Below, piece after piece: positions 42,463 through 49,914 of a stretch of DNA of 64,000 nt (position 1 is the stretch's first letter; each line of letters opens with the position of its first letter). The notes below the pieces were generated by a model. It was given only the letters and a program-made list of their open reading frames with translations. It was not told where the DNA came from and ran no database searches. The translations under genes were made by a program, and so were the position numbers. Source of the stretch: Blastococcus_B sp963784165 (GTDB lineage: Bacteria > Actinomycetota > Actinomycetes > Mycobacteriales > Geodermatophilaceae); contig CAWAQI010000021.1 of assembly GCA_963784165.1 (NCBI GenBank), positions 186,001-250,000 of the forward strand, given 5' to 3'.

Positions 42463-43179
42463 CTAGACGACGGCTCCGTCGTCCCCGTCGTCCTCCAGAT
42501 TCCGGTCCCGCATGCGCGAGACCAGCAGCACGACGCCGCCGGCGATCGCGAGGACGCCGAGCACGAGCCCGACGTCGGACGAGAGGTTCAGCAGGCCGGG
42601 GGCGCCGACCAGGACGACGCCGGCGAGCACCAGCAGCACGGCGTACAGCGACGCCGGCGCGGGAACCGGCAGCGGCGGGGGCGGGGGCGGCTCGTAGTGC
42701 TCGTCGGGCCGGTCGAGGATCGCCGGCTCGTGCGGCGGCGGCGGGGGCATCGGCGCGGGCTGCTCCGCGGGTTCGTCCGCGACGATGTTCCGGCCGTCCT
42801 CGGCCTCGAACGCCGACACGATCCGCGCCCACTCGGCGTCCTCGTCGAGGTCCTTGCCGATGTCCCGGCGGACGACGGCCCGCTCGGGCACCGCGCCGGC
42901 GGGCCGGTCCGCGCCCTCGCGGCCGACCTGCTGCTCGACGAGCGTGCGGGCCTCGCTCCGGCGCGCGCGGTCGACGAAGAGCCGGTCGGTCGGCGGGCTG
43001 GGCAGGAACACCGTGCGGGTGTACTCACCGACGTCGGCCGAGGGTTCCAGGTACGCGGCGATGCCCACCGCGTGCAGGACGTCGAGCAGGTGCTCGCCGA
43101 TGCGGGGGTCGACGTCGCGCAGCGGGCTCCACAGGACGGCGTCCAGCCCGTTGTCGCGGCGCCCCCGGCGGGCGGTCAC
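42463..43179 (-). CDS. Conserved membrane protein with Pro-rich linker (DUF308-like)
   Basis: 238 residues. The soluble N-terminus (LWSPLRDVDPRIGEHLLDVLHAVGI, YLEPSADVGEYTRTVFLPSPP, RLFVDRARRSEARTLVE) is a conserved actinobacterial domain, followed by a poly-Pro linker (PPPPPPHEPAILDRPDEHYE then another Pro run) and two C-terminal membrane helices (SLYAVLLVLAGVVLVGAPGLL, VGLVLGVLAIAGGVVLLVS). The Pro runs suggest ribosome pausing and a dependence on EF-P. Role unknown. 10 bases after the hydrolase stop, so it is a second cistron. Confidence 0.75.
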   Translation of the reverse strand: MTARRGRRDNGLDAVLWSPLRDVDPRIGEHLLDVLHAVGIAAYLEPSADVGEYTRTVFLPSPPTDRLFVDRARRSEARTLVEQQVGREGADRPAGAVPERAVVRRDIGKDLDEDAEWARIVSAFEAEDGRNIVADEPAEQPAPMPPPPPHEPAILDRPDEHYEPPPPPPLPVPAPASLYAVLLVLAGVVLVGAPGLLNLSSDVGLVLGVLAIAGGVVLLVSRMRDRNLEDDGDDGAVV

Positions 43180-43189
43180 CAGAGCCTCG

Positions 43190-43993
43190 TCATCGCGGCT
43201 CCGCGGCCGGCGTCCGCTCGCGGATCCAGGCGGCCGATCCCTCGAAGATCGTCGGGGCGTCGTTGTCCAGGGTCGCCACGTGGTAGCTGTTCTCCAGCAC
43301 CACCTCGCTGGCGTCGGTGCTGGAGATGCCGGCCAGCAACGTCTGCGTGGAGACGGCCTCGACGACGTGGTCCTCGCGGCTGCGGTAGACGAGCACCGGG
43401 GCGGTCACCTTCGCCAGGTCGGCGCGGGTGGCGGCCCACAGCGCGCGGAGCTGCATCATCGCGCGGGTCGGGAGCTTGGGGTAGGCGAGCTCGGTGATGC
43501 CGGGCTTCTTGATGTCGCTGGCGATCGGTGCCCAGCTCGGCGTGATGCGGGCCAGCAGCGGCAGCAGCTTGGCGTCGAGCCGCTGGGTCAGCAGAGACGG
43601 GTTGACCAGGACCAGCCCGGCGACGTCGTCCGGCCGTGTCTCGGCCAGGCGGACGGCGAGCGTGCCGCCCATCGACAGCGCCGCGACGAACACGCGGTCG
43701 CAGTCGGCGGCGAGGGCGTCGAAGGCCTCGCCGACCGTTGCCGACCACTGGTCGTGGGTGCTCAGGTTGCAGTCCTGCCAGCGGGTGCCGTGGCCGGGGA
43801 GCAGCGGACAGCGCACGGTGAAGCCCTCGGCGGCCAGGTGCTCACCCCACGGGCGCATGCTCATCGGCGTGCCGGTGAAGCCGTGCACGAGCAGGACGCC
43901 GGTGCGCCCCTCCGGGGCCCGCCCCGAAGCACCGCCGCCCGGGAACTCGAACGGCTCGCCGCCGGGCATCACGTCGGTCGCAAGGTCAGCCAA
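43190..43993 (-). CDS. Alpha/beta hydrolase (carboxylesterase Est30-like)
   Basis: 267 residues. LLVHGFTGTPMSMRPWGEHLA (oxyanion loop), CPLLPGHGTRWQDCN, the nucleophile elbow VAALSMGGTLAVRLAE (Ser; Ala replaces the first Gly of GxSxG), Asp in YRSREDHVV and His in LENSYHVATLDND complete the triad. The cap and NSYHV ending match the monoacylglycerol lipase/Est30 type. Start TTG 43993 was chosen because GGAGGAGGAC lies 6-7 bases upstream; the ATG at 44035 lacks an RBS. Divergent from the acyltransferase gene at 44112, perhaps both in lipid metabolism. Confidence 0.88.
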   Translation of the reverse strand: MADLATDVMPGGEPFEFPGGGASGRAPEGRTGVLLVHGFTGTPMSMRPWGEHLAAEGFTVRCPLLPGHGTRWQDCNLSTHDQWSATVGEAFDALAADCDRVFVAALSMGGTLAVRLAETRPDDVAGLVLVNPSLLTQRLDAKLLPLLARITPSWAPIASDIKKPGITELAYPKLPTRAMMQLRALWAATRADLAKVTAPVLVYRSREDHVVEAVSTQTLLAGISSTDASEVVLENSYHVATLDNDAPTIFEGSAAWIRERTPAAEPR

Positions 43994-44111
43994 CGGGGGT
44001 CCTCCTCCGGTCCGGCACCGCTGCCGTCCGTGCACGGGTGGTTGCTCACAGACGGCGGCCGATTGTCCATCGGCCGCCTCGCTCCCTAGTCTGGCAGTTC
44101 ACGAGGGAGGC

Positions 44112-44873
44112 GTGTTGTTCTACTGGTTCCTCAAGTTCGTCGCGGTCGGACCCCCGGTCAAGGTCATCTTCCGGCCCAAGGCCGAGGGCACCGAGCACGT
44201 TCCGGCGACCGGTGGAGCGATCCTGGCGAGCAATCACCTCTCCGCTGCGGACTGGATCTTCATGCCGCTCTCCCTCAAGCGGCGGGTCACCTTCCTGGCC
44301 AAGGCCGAGTACTTCACCGGAACGGGTGTGAAGGGTTTCCTCCGGCGGTTCTTCTTCTCCGCCAGCGGTCAGGTACCCATCGACCGGTCCAGCGCATCGG
44401 CCGCCGAGGACGCCATCCGCACCGGTGAGGTCATCCTCCGCGAGGGCAAGCTGCTCGGCATCTACCCCGAGGGCACGCGTTCCCCGGACGGGCGGCTCTA
44501 CCGCGGCAAGACCGGCGTCGCCCGGATGGCCCTGGAGACGGCGAGCCCCGTGATCCCCGTGGCCATGATCTACCACCACAAGAAGCTGCCGTTCGGCCGG
44601 AAGGTCACCCGGGTGACGGTGAAGTTCGGCGAGCCCCTGGACTTCTCCCGCTACGAGGGGCTCTCCGGCGACCGCTTCGTCGAGCGCTCGATCACCGACG
44701 AGATCATGTACGAGATCATGACCTTGTCGGGCCAGGAGTACGTCGACGTCTACGGCGCCCAGGTGAAGAAGTCGATGGACAAGACCGGTGCCAGCGCGCC
44801 CGAGGTCGTCGCGACGCTGCAGCCCCCGGTCGACGAGGTCGGCGACCGCGCGCCGACGTCCCTCGCCGGGTAG
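44112..44873 (+). CDS. 1-acyl-sn-glycerol-3-phosphate acyltransferase (PlsC-type)
   Basis: 253 residues. N-terminal hydrophobic stretch LFYWFLKFVAVGPPVKV, then motif I SNHLSAADW (H-x4-D catalytic), motif II region around GQVPIDRSS, motif III IYPEGTRSPDG and motif IV PVIPVAMIY. Membrane-bound acyl transfer to lysophosphatidate or a related acceptor. Equivalent to Rv2182c. GTG 44112 has GAGGGAGG upstream, with TAGTCT about 20 bases further up (44087-44092) as -10. Substrate not certain; other LPLAT roles are possible. Confidence 0.93.
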   Translation: MLFYWFLKFVAVGPPVKVIFRPKAEGTEHVPATGGAILASNHLSAADWIFMPLSLKRRVTFLAKAEYFTGTGVKGFLRRFFFSASGQVPIDRSSASAAEDAIRTGEVILREGKLLGIYPEGTRSPDGRLYRGKTGVARMALETASPVIPVAMIYHHKKLPFGRKVTRVTVKFGEPLDFSRYEGLSGDRFVERSITDEIMYEIMTLSGQEYVDVYGAQVKKSMDKTGASAPEVVATLQPPVDEVGDRAPTSLAG

Positions 44874-44904
44874 TCGTCGAGGCAGGCGGCCCGACTCGAC
44901 GTCT

Positions 44905-45371
44905 CAGCGGCGCGCGCTGCATGGTCTCGAACGGGATGGGACAGCCGTCGCTGGCGGCGCACTCGACGAGGTCGGCGCACCCGGCATCGAGTGCCGCGCG
45001 GAGGGTGTCGCGGATGGTCATCAGATCGCTGAGGCGCTCCTCGACCTCCACCAGCTTGGCCTGAGCCCGCGACCTGCAGCCCGGCGTCGCTGGGTCCGGA
45101 TGGAACGGGCCGGCCGATGGCGGTGCCGGCCGACCTCGAGCAGTTCGGCGACCTCGTCGAGGGTGAAGCCGAGCCGTTGGGCGGCCTTGATGACCCGCAG
45201 CACGGTGATCGTCTCGGCCGGGTACAGCCGGTGGCCGCCCGGGCTGCGGAGGGGCTCGGTGAGCAGCCCGCGCCGCTCGTAGTAGCGCAGCGTCTCGACG
45301 TTCACGTCGGCGGCGGCGGCCACCTGCCCGCTGCGCAGTCCCGCGGCGTCGCCGGCGAGACCGGTCGTCAC
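44905..45371 (-). pseudogene. MerR-family regulator, multiply frameshifted
   Basis: Frame 1 gives a good MerR DNA-binding domain: RSGQVAAAADVNVETLRYYERRGLL, RSPGGHRLYPAETITVLRVIKAAQRLGFTL, DEVAELLEVGRHRHR. The sequence then changes frame (DAGLQ near 45075-45085; then AKLVEVEERLSDLMTIRDTL), giving the dimerisation helix, and ends with DLVECAASDGCPIPF, the Cys site of metal-responsive MerR proteins. A further slip is needed to reach the TGA at 44905. At least three small indels within 470 bases, so either a decaying gene or poor sequence. GTG 45371 overlaps the stop of the upstream 113-aa gene. Confidence 0.75.
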
Positions 45372-45709
45372 GCGGCGGCGTTCTCGGCTCGCTGCACCAG
45401 AGCGGCGAGGACGTCGGAACGGGCGGCTGGCACCTCGATGTCGAGGGCGAGCGCGCCGCCGCTCTGCTGCGGGGTGAGCGTGAACGTGAAGAACGAGCAG
45501 CACGCGGTCTCGGCGTCGGCGAGCGCCTGGACGCGCTCGGTCAGGTTCTGATCGCCGTCCAGCAGGAGCCGGGCGTGGTTCGCGGCGGTCCGCTCGACGG
45601 CGCGGAGGGAGGTGGCGAAGAGGTCGTCGAACTCGGCGACACGGAAGGGCTGCTCGGCGGTCGGCAGCGTGCAGGAGTCGACCGGTACCCAGGTCGTCGG
45701 TGCGTCCAT
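45368..45709 (-). CDS. 113-aa Cys-pair protein in the MerR operon
   Basis: Starts MDAPTTWVPVDSCTLPTAEQ, then RVAEFDDLFATSLRAVERT, a helix NLTERVQALADAETACCSFFTFTLTPQQ (adjacent Cys-Cys) and LDIEVPAARSDVLAALVQRAE. The ETACCSFFTF motif is typical of small proteins paired with MerR regulators in actinobacteria; the vicinal Cys suggest binding of a soft metal or thiophilic compound. Function unproven. The ATG 45709 lies 7 bases from the -10 box, so the message is leaderless. Confidence 0.8.
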   Translation of the reverse strand: MDAPTTWVPVDSCTLPTAEQPFRVAEFDDLFATSLRAVERTAANHARLLLDGDQNLTERVQALADAETACCSFFTFTLTPQQSGGALALDIEVPAARSDVLAALVQRAENAAA

Positions 45710-45716
45710 GCGGAAA

Positions 45717-45747
45717 CGATAAGCCCGTACCCAGGTACGGAATGCAA
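45717..45747 (-). promoter_or_regulatory. MerR-type promoter and operator
   Basis: On the minus strand: -35 TTGCAT (45747-45742), a 19-bp spacer, -10 TTATCG (45722-45717). The spacer holds the palindrome CCGTACC-TG-GGTACGG (45740-45725). The overlong 19-bp spacer with a central dyad is the hallmark of MerR-activated promoters, where the activator untwists DNA to realign the boxes. Confidence 0.85.
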
Positions 45748-45765
45748 GCCTCGTCCCCTCGGTCG

Positions 45766-46347
45766 TCAGTGGGCGACGAGCCGGTCGAGGACGTCGCGCA
45801 GCAGGGCGAGCAGCTCCGGGCGGGGCATCGTCGGTTCCTGCGCCCACGAGCCGACGAGGTCCTCGGTGAAGGCGAACCACGCCAGCACGAGCTGCCGGCA
45901 CAGGGCGTCGTCGGCCAGCCCGAGGGCCTGCAGCGCCACACCGACCAGCCGGTCCCGGGTGTCCTGGTAGACCTCGGCCACCCACGGGTCGCCGCCGGCC
46001 GCCCCGCGGACGAACGCCAGGTGGGTCTCGCGGAAGGTCTCGACCCAGCCGACGTAGCGGTCGAGCATGCCGGTGATCTGCTCCTCGCGCGGGACGTCGG
46101 CCGCCGGGAGCAGGTGCTCGAGCATCAGGTCGGCCGCCGCCCGGGTGACGGCGGTGTAGTACTCCCGCTTGGTCGCGAAGTAGTGGAACAGCAGGCTGCG
46201 GCTGATGCCGGCGCGGCGGGCGACCTCGTCGATCGTCAGTTCCTGCACCGGCGTCGTCGGCAGCAGTTCGAGCCCGATCTGCACGAGCTGCGCCCGCCGG
46301 TCGCCGGCGGAGCGGCGCAGCGGACCCGGGGCGGGGGAGGCGGTCAC
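45766..46347 (-). CDS. TetR-family regulator
   Basis: 193 residues. N-terminal HTH (RRAQLVQIGLELLPTTPVQELTIDEVARRAGISRSLLFHYFATKREYY) and a helical ligand domain. Downstream of the hydrolase with its GTG start (46347) 1 base before the hydrolase stop region, so it is the third cistron of a BVMO-hydrolase-tetR operon. It most likely binds the two inverted repeats in the 48811-48918 intergenic region and represses both the operon and the divergent SDR gene, released by a ketone or fatty-acid-like substrate. Ligand unknown. Confidence 0.9.
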   Translation of the reverse strand: MTASPAPGPLRRSAGDRRAQLVQIGLELLPTTPVQELTIDEVARRAGISRSLLFHYFATKREYYTAVTRAAADLMLEHLLPAADVPREEQITGMLDRYVGWVETFRETHLAFVRGAAGGDPWVAEVYQDTRDRLVGVALQALGLADDALCRQLVLAWFAFTEDLVGSWAQEPTMPRPELLALLRDVLDRLVAH

Positions 46348-46348
46348 C

Positions 46349-47290
46349 TCAGGCGGCCGCCCGGTCCCGTGCCGCGGCGGTGAGCAGCCGGTCGATCGCC
46401 TCGGTGACCAACTGCGGGCGCTCCTGCGGGAGCATGTGGCCGGTCCGCTCGACGACGTGCAGGGCCGCGTCGGGCAGCGCCTCGGCCATCTGCCGCGAGT
46501 GCCGCTTCGGCGTGAGCTGGTCGCCGTCGCCGACCAGGATCTCGACCGGCACGCCGCTCAGCGCGGTGAGCTCCTCGCGCTTGTCGTGGTCGCCGAGCGC
46601 CGGCATGAAGGAGATGAACGACCGGACCGTCGACGCGTGCATGATCTCCGCGCCCACCAGCACCATCTCGTCGGTGGCGTCGGCGCCGTACAGCAGGCTG
46701 CGGACCATCTTCTGGTGCCGCGGGTGGTCCGGGGGCAGCAGCTGCCGCAGCCGCTCGACGACGCGGGCACCCACGAGTGCCGCGTTCAGCATCCCGGGGC
46801 TCAGCCGGGCCATGCGGCCGGCGGCGCTGCGCTTGTCCGCGGTCAGGTCGCCGGCCGACGTCGAGACGAGCGCGACGCCGCGGACGCGGTCCCCGAACAG
46901 CTCGGGCCGGGACGCGGCCAGGCACATGATCGTCATGCCGCCCATGGAGTGCCCGCCGAGCACCACGGGGCCGGTGGGCGCCAGCTGGTCGATCACCTCG
47001 GCGAGGTCGTCACCGAGCAGGTCGATCGTGATCGCGCCTTGTGGGACGGTGGGAGGAGGCCAGGTCGAGCGGCCGTGCCCGCGCTGGTCGTAGCGGACCA
47101 GCCGCAGCTCGCCGGCCGCCGCGCGCGGCTGGAGCAGCTCGGCGACGTCGTCCCACGCCGCCTGGGACAGGGTCCAGCCGTGCGCGAGGACCAGGGTCAC
47201 CGGGGCGTCGTCGGAACCCTCGACCGTCGCGTGCAGCTGCGCGCCGTCGGGCAGGGCCACGGCGGCGGTGCGCTTCCAGACGGTGCTCAT
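46349..47290 (-). CDS. Alpha/beta hydrolase paired with the BVMO
   Basis: 313 residues. LVLAHGWTLSQAAWDDVAELL (HGW oxyanion loop), VRYDQRGHGRS, nucleophile LGGHSMGGMTIMCLAA (G-H-S-M-G), Asp in ILVGDGDQLTP and His in ERTGHMLPQE. In pathways of this layout the BVMO makes an ester or lactone from a ketone and the hydrolase opens it. ATG 47290 overlaps the BVMO stop (ATGA). Confidence 0.9.
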   Translation of the reverse strand: MSTVWKRTAAVALPDGAQLHATVEGSDDAPVTLVLAHGWTLSQAAWDDVAELLQPRAAAGELRLVRYDQRGHGRSTWPPPTVPQGAITIDLLGDDLAEVIDQLAPTGPVVLGGHSMGGMTIMCLAASRPELFGDRVRGVALVSTSAGDLTADKRSAAGRMARLSPGMLNAALVGARVVERLRQLLPPDHPRHQKMVRSLLYGADATDEMVLVGAEIMHASTVRSFISFMPALGDHDKREELTALSGVPVEILVGDGDQLTPKRHSRQMAEALPDAALHVVERTGHMLPQERPQLVTEAIDRLLTAAARDRAAA

Positions 47291-48810
47291 GCCGCCACCT
47301 CCGGCGTCCCGACGTAGTTCTCGCGGTCCAGGGATCTGGTCAGCTTCCGGAACCGGAAGGTGAAGTCGGGCCAGAGCGTCGTGTTGTGGCCGTGCTTGTC
47401 CAGGTACCAGCTGGCGCAGCCGCCGGCCAGCCACACCGTGCCCTGCGACTTCTCGGCGATCAGGTCGCGGTAGGCCTCCTGCGCCTGCGGGGTGGTCTCC
47501 AGGACCTCCAGGCCCTCCGCGGCCATGGCGCGGAGCGCGGAGTCCACGTAGGACACCTGCGACTCGATCATGTAGACCATCGACGTGTGGCCCACCCCGA
47601 CATTGGGTCCGACCAGCAGGAACATGTTCGGGAACCCGGCCACGGCGGCGCTGCGGTTGCTGACCATGCCGTCGTCCCAGACCTCGGCGAGGCTGCGCCC
47701 GTCGCGGCCGCAGATCTTCTCGGCGATCGGCAGGTCGGTCACGTGGAAGCCGGTGGCCAGCACGATCGTGTCCGTCGGCCGCTCGACGCCGTCCGTCGTG
47801 ACGATCGACCGCGGCCGCACCTCGGCGATGCCCGCCGTCACCAGTTCGGCGTTGGGGGCCGCGACGGCGGGGAAGTAGTCGTTGCTGATCAGGATCCGCT
47901 TGCAGCCGATCGTGTAGTCCGGCGTCAGCGCCTTGCGCAGCTTCGGGTCGCGCACCTGGCGGTGCAGGTGGGCCTTCGCCAGCCGGCCGACCGGCTTGAG
48001 GAAGCGCCGCTGCTTGGCCATGCCGATGACGAGGAACTCGCGCAGCAGGTACAGCGCCGCGCGGACGGACTTCTGCAGGCCCGGCACCAACCGGTAGAGC
48101 GTCTGCATGAACGGCTTGACCGGGTGGTCGGTGCGCGGCACCACCCAGGCGGGCGTGCGCTGGTAGACCGCGACGCTGTCGACGACCGGCTGGATGGCCG
48201 GGACGACCTGGATGGCGCTGGCACCGGTACCGACGACGGCGACGCGCTCGCCGCGCAGCTCGTGCGAGTGGTCCCACCGCGCCGAGTGCATGACCGTGCC
48301 CTCGAAGGAGTCGAGGCCGGGGATGTCGGGATAGGTCGGGTCGGCCAGGGCGCCGGCCGCCGAGATGAGGACCCGGGCGCGGAACTCGCCGGCCGTGGTG
48401 CGCACGTGCCAGCGCCGCGCGGCGTCGTCCCACCGCGCGGCGACGACGTCGGCGCCGAAGACGCAGTGCCGGCGGACGTCGAACCGGTCGGCGACGCCCT
48501 CCAGGTAGGCCTGGATCTCCGGCTGCTCGGAGTAGGAGCGCGGCCAGTCGGGGTTCGGCGCGAACGAGAAGGAGTAGAGGTTGCTCTGCACGTCGCAGGC
48601 CGCGCCGGGGTAGGTGTTGTCGCGCCAGGTGCCGCCGACCTCGTCGGCGCGCTCGAGGACGACGAAGTCGCTCTCGCCCCGCCGCTTCAGGGCGATCCCC
48701 ATGCAGAGGCCGGCGAAGCCCGACCCGATGATCGCGACGCCGACCTCCCGGACGGCACCGGACGCGGCGGGTGCGAGCGCGGGCTGGGTCTTCTCGAGCG
48801 TGCTGGTCAC
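47287..48810 (-). CDS. Baeyer-Villiger-type flavin monooxygenase
   Basis: 507 residues. FAD loop VAIIGSGFAGLCMGIALKR, the YSFSFAPNPDW region, the BVMO fingerprint FEGTVMHSARWDHS (F-x-G-x3-H-x3-W), NADPH loop VAVVGTGASAIQVVPAI, and the second motif around VLATGFHVTDLPI. The C-terminus YVGTPEVAA differs from cyclohexanone monooxygenase, so it fits the EthA/AlkJ-like class II-related group. Inserts O next to a carbonyl using NADPH and O2. GTG 48810. The substrate could be an alicyclic, terpenoid or methyl ketone. Confidence 0.9.
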   Translation of the reverse strand: MTSTLEKTQPALAPAASGAVREVGVAIIGSGFAGLCMGIALKRRGESDFVVLERADEVGGTWRDNTYPGAACDVQSNLYSFSFAPNPDWPRSYSEQPEIQAYLEGVADRFDVRRHCVFGADVVAARWDDAARRWHVRTTAGEFRARVLISAAGALADPTYPDIPGLDSFEGTVMHSARWDHSHELRGERVAVVGTGASAIQVVPAIQPVVDSVAVYQRTPAWVVPRTDHPVKPFMQTLYRLVPGLQKSVRAALYLLREFLVIGMAKQRRFLKPVGRLAKAHLHRQVRDPKLRKALTPDYTIGCKRILISNDYFPAVAAPNAELVTAGIAEVRPRSIVTTDGVERPTDTIVLATGFHVTDLPIAEKICGRDGRSLAEVWDDGMVSNRSAAVAGFPNMFLLVGPNVGVGHTSMVYMIESQVSYVDSALRAMAAEGLEVLETTPQAQEAYRDLIAEKSQGTVWLAGGCASWYLDKHGHNTTLWPDFTFRFRKLTRSLDRENYVGTPEVAA

Positions 48811-48842
48811 CGATCGGCTCCTGGAGGTCGTTGGTCCCGGCT

Positions 48843-48863
48843 TGCTGAGCAACGCTCAACAAG
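48843..48863. promoter_or_regulatory. Operator 1 (TetR-type inverted repeat)
   Basis: TTG-C-TGAGC-AAC-GCTCA-A-CAA, a 21-bp dyad with TGAGC/GCTCA arms plus outer TTG/CAA. It overlaps the presumed BVMO promoter side. Confidence 0.75.
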
Positions 48864-48872
48864 CTACAACGG

Positions 48873-48893
48873 TTACTGAGCAGCGCTCAATTC
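48873..48893. promoter_or_regulatory. Operator 2 (TetR-type inverted repeat)
   Basis: TTACTGAGCAGCGCTCAATTC with the same TGAGC-n3-GCTCA core. Centre-to-centre distance from operator 1 is 31 bp, about three DNA turns, so both lie on one face. It is nearer the SDR start at 48919. Confidence 0.75.
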
Positions 48894-48918
48894 GAGCGCC
48901 CGGATTCCAGGAGCACCG

Positions 48919-49839
48919 ATGTCGATCCTCCGCAGGCACCGTCCCCGTACCTCCCTGGCCGGACGGACGGTGCTGATCACCGGAGCGGCCCGCGGCATCG
49001 GTGCCGAACTGGCCCGCAAGGCCGCCGCCCGGGGCGCGCGTGTCGCCCTCGTCGGCCTGGAGCCCGAGGAGCTGGCCCGCGTCGCCGACGAGCTGGGCCC
49101 CGAGCACCTGTGGGTGGAGGCCGACGTCACCGACCCCGAGGCGCTGAAGGCCGCCGTCCAGCGGACCGTGGACACCTTCGGCGGGCTCGACATCGTCGTC
49201 GCCAATGCCGGCATCGCGCCGCTGACCACGGTGATGACGTCGTCGGCGCATGCGCTGGCCCGCACGATCGAGGTCAACCTGATCGGCGCGATGCTCACCG
49301 CCCACGCCGCGCTGCCGGCCGTGGCCGAGCGCAAGGGCCACGTGCTGCTGATCAGCTCGGCCGCCGCGTTCACCGTGCTGCCCGGCATGAGCGCCTACTG
49401 CGCGGCCAAGGCCGGGGTCGAGCGCTTCGGCGACGCGCTGCGGCTCGAGGTCGCGCACCGCGGGGTCACCGTGGCCAGCGCGCACCCCACCTGGATCGAC
49501 ACCGACATGGTCCGCGACACCGAGGCCGCGCTGCCGACGTTCGCGAAGACCCGCAAGCAGCTGCCGGGCCCGCTCGGCGCCTACACGTCGGTCGAGGCGT
49601 GCGCCGAGGCGCTGGTCGAGAACCTGGAGACCCGCGGGCGCCGGGTGTTCGTGCCCGGCTCGGTCGGCGTCGTCTCGGCGCTGCGCCAGATGGTCACCGG
49701 GGTCGTGGCCGAGAAGATCGCGATGAAGGTCTCGGCTGCCCGGGTTCCCCAGCTCGAGCGGGACATCCTGGCGCTGAACGGCCAGGAGTTCGGCAAGAAC
49801 TCGATCGGCGCGCGGACGAAGCAGAACCCCGCCGCCTGA
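48919..49839 (+). CDS. Short-chain dehydrogenase/reductase, divergent to the BVMO operon
   Basis: 306 residues. Rossmann VLITGAARGIGAELARKAA (TGxxxGIG), NAG in VVANAGIAPL, catalytic Ser in LLISSAAAFTVLPGMSAY and YCAAK. The C-terminal extension AAYTSVEACAEALV and KMVTGVVAEK-like block with FGKNSIGART is longer than classical SDRs and resembles those coupled to BVMO operons. Probably oxidises an alcohol to the ketone the BVMO attacks. ATG 48919 follows GGAGCACCG. Confidence 0.9.
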   Translation: MSILRRHRPRTSLAGRTVLITGAARGIGAELARKAAARGARVALVGLEPEELARVADELGPEHLWVEADVTDPEALKAAVQRTVDTFGGLDIVVANAGIAPLTTVMTSSAHALARTIEVNLIGAMLTAHAALPAVAERKGHVLLISSAAAFTVLPGMSAYCAAKAGVERFGDALRLEVAHRGVTVASAHPTWIDTDMVRDTEAALPTFAKTRKQLPGPLGAYTSVEACAEALVENLETRGRRVFVPGSVGVVSALRQMVTGVVAEKIAMKVSAARVPQLERDILALNGQEFGKNSIGARTKQNPAA

Positions 49840-49914
49840 CTCGCGACGTCGACTGTCGGGCTGTCGTCGTCTCGAGCGCATTGAGACCGGCCGACACTCG
49901 GCGCATCGGACGCG

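Noticed and set aside
45021..45941. A 306-codon MerR fusion protein
   Set aside because: Only the last third is MerR-like; the preceding part is shadow sequence over the TetR and 113-aa genes.
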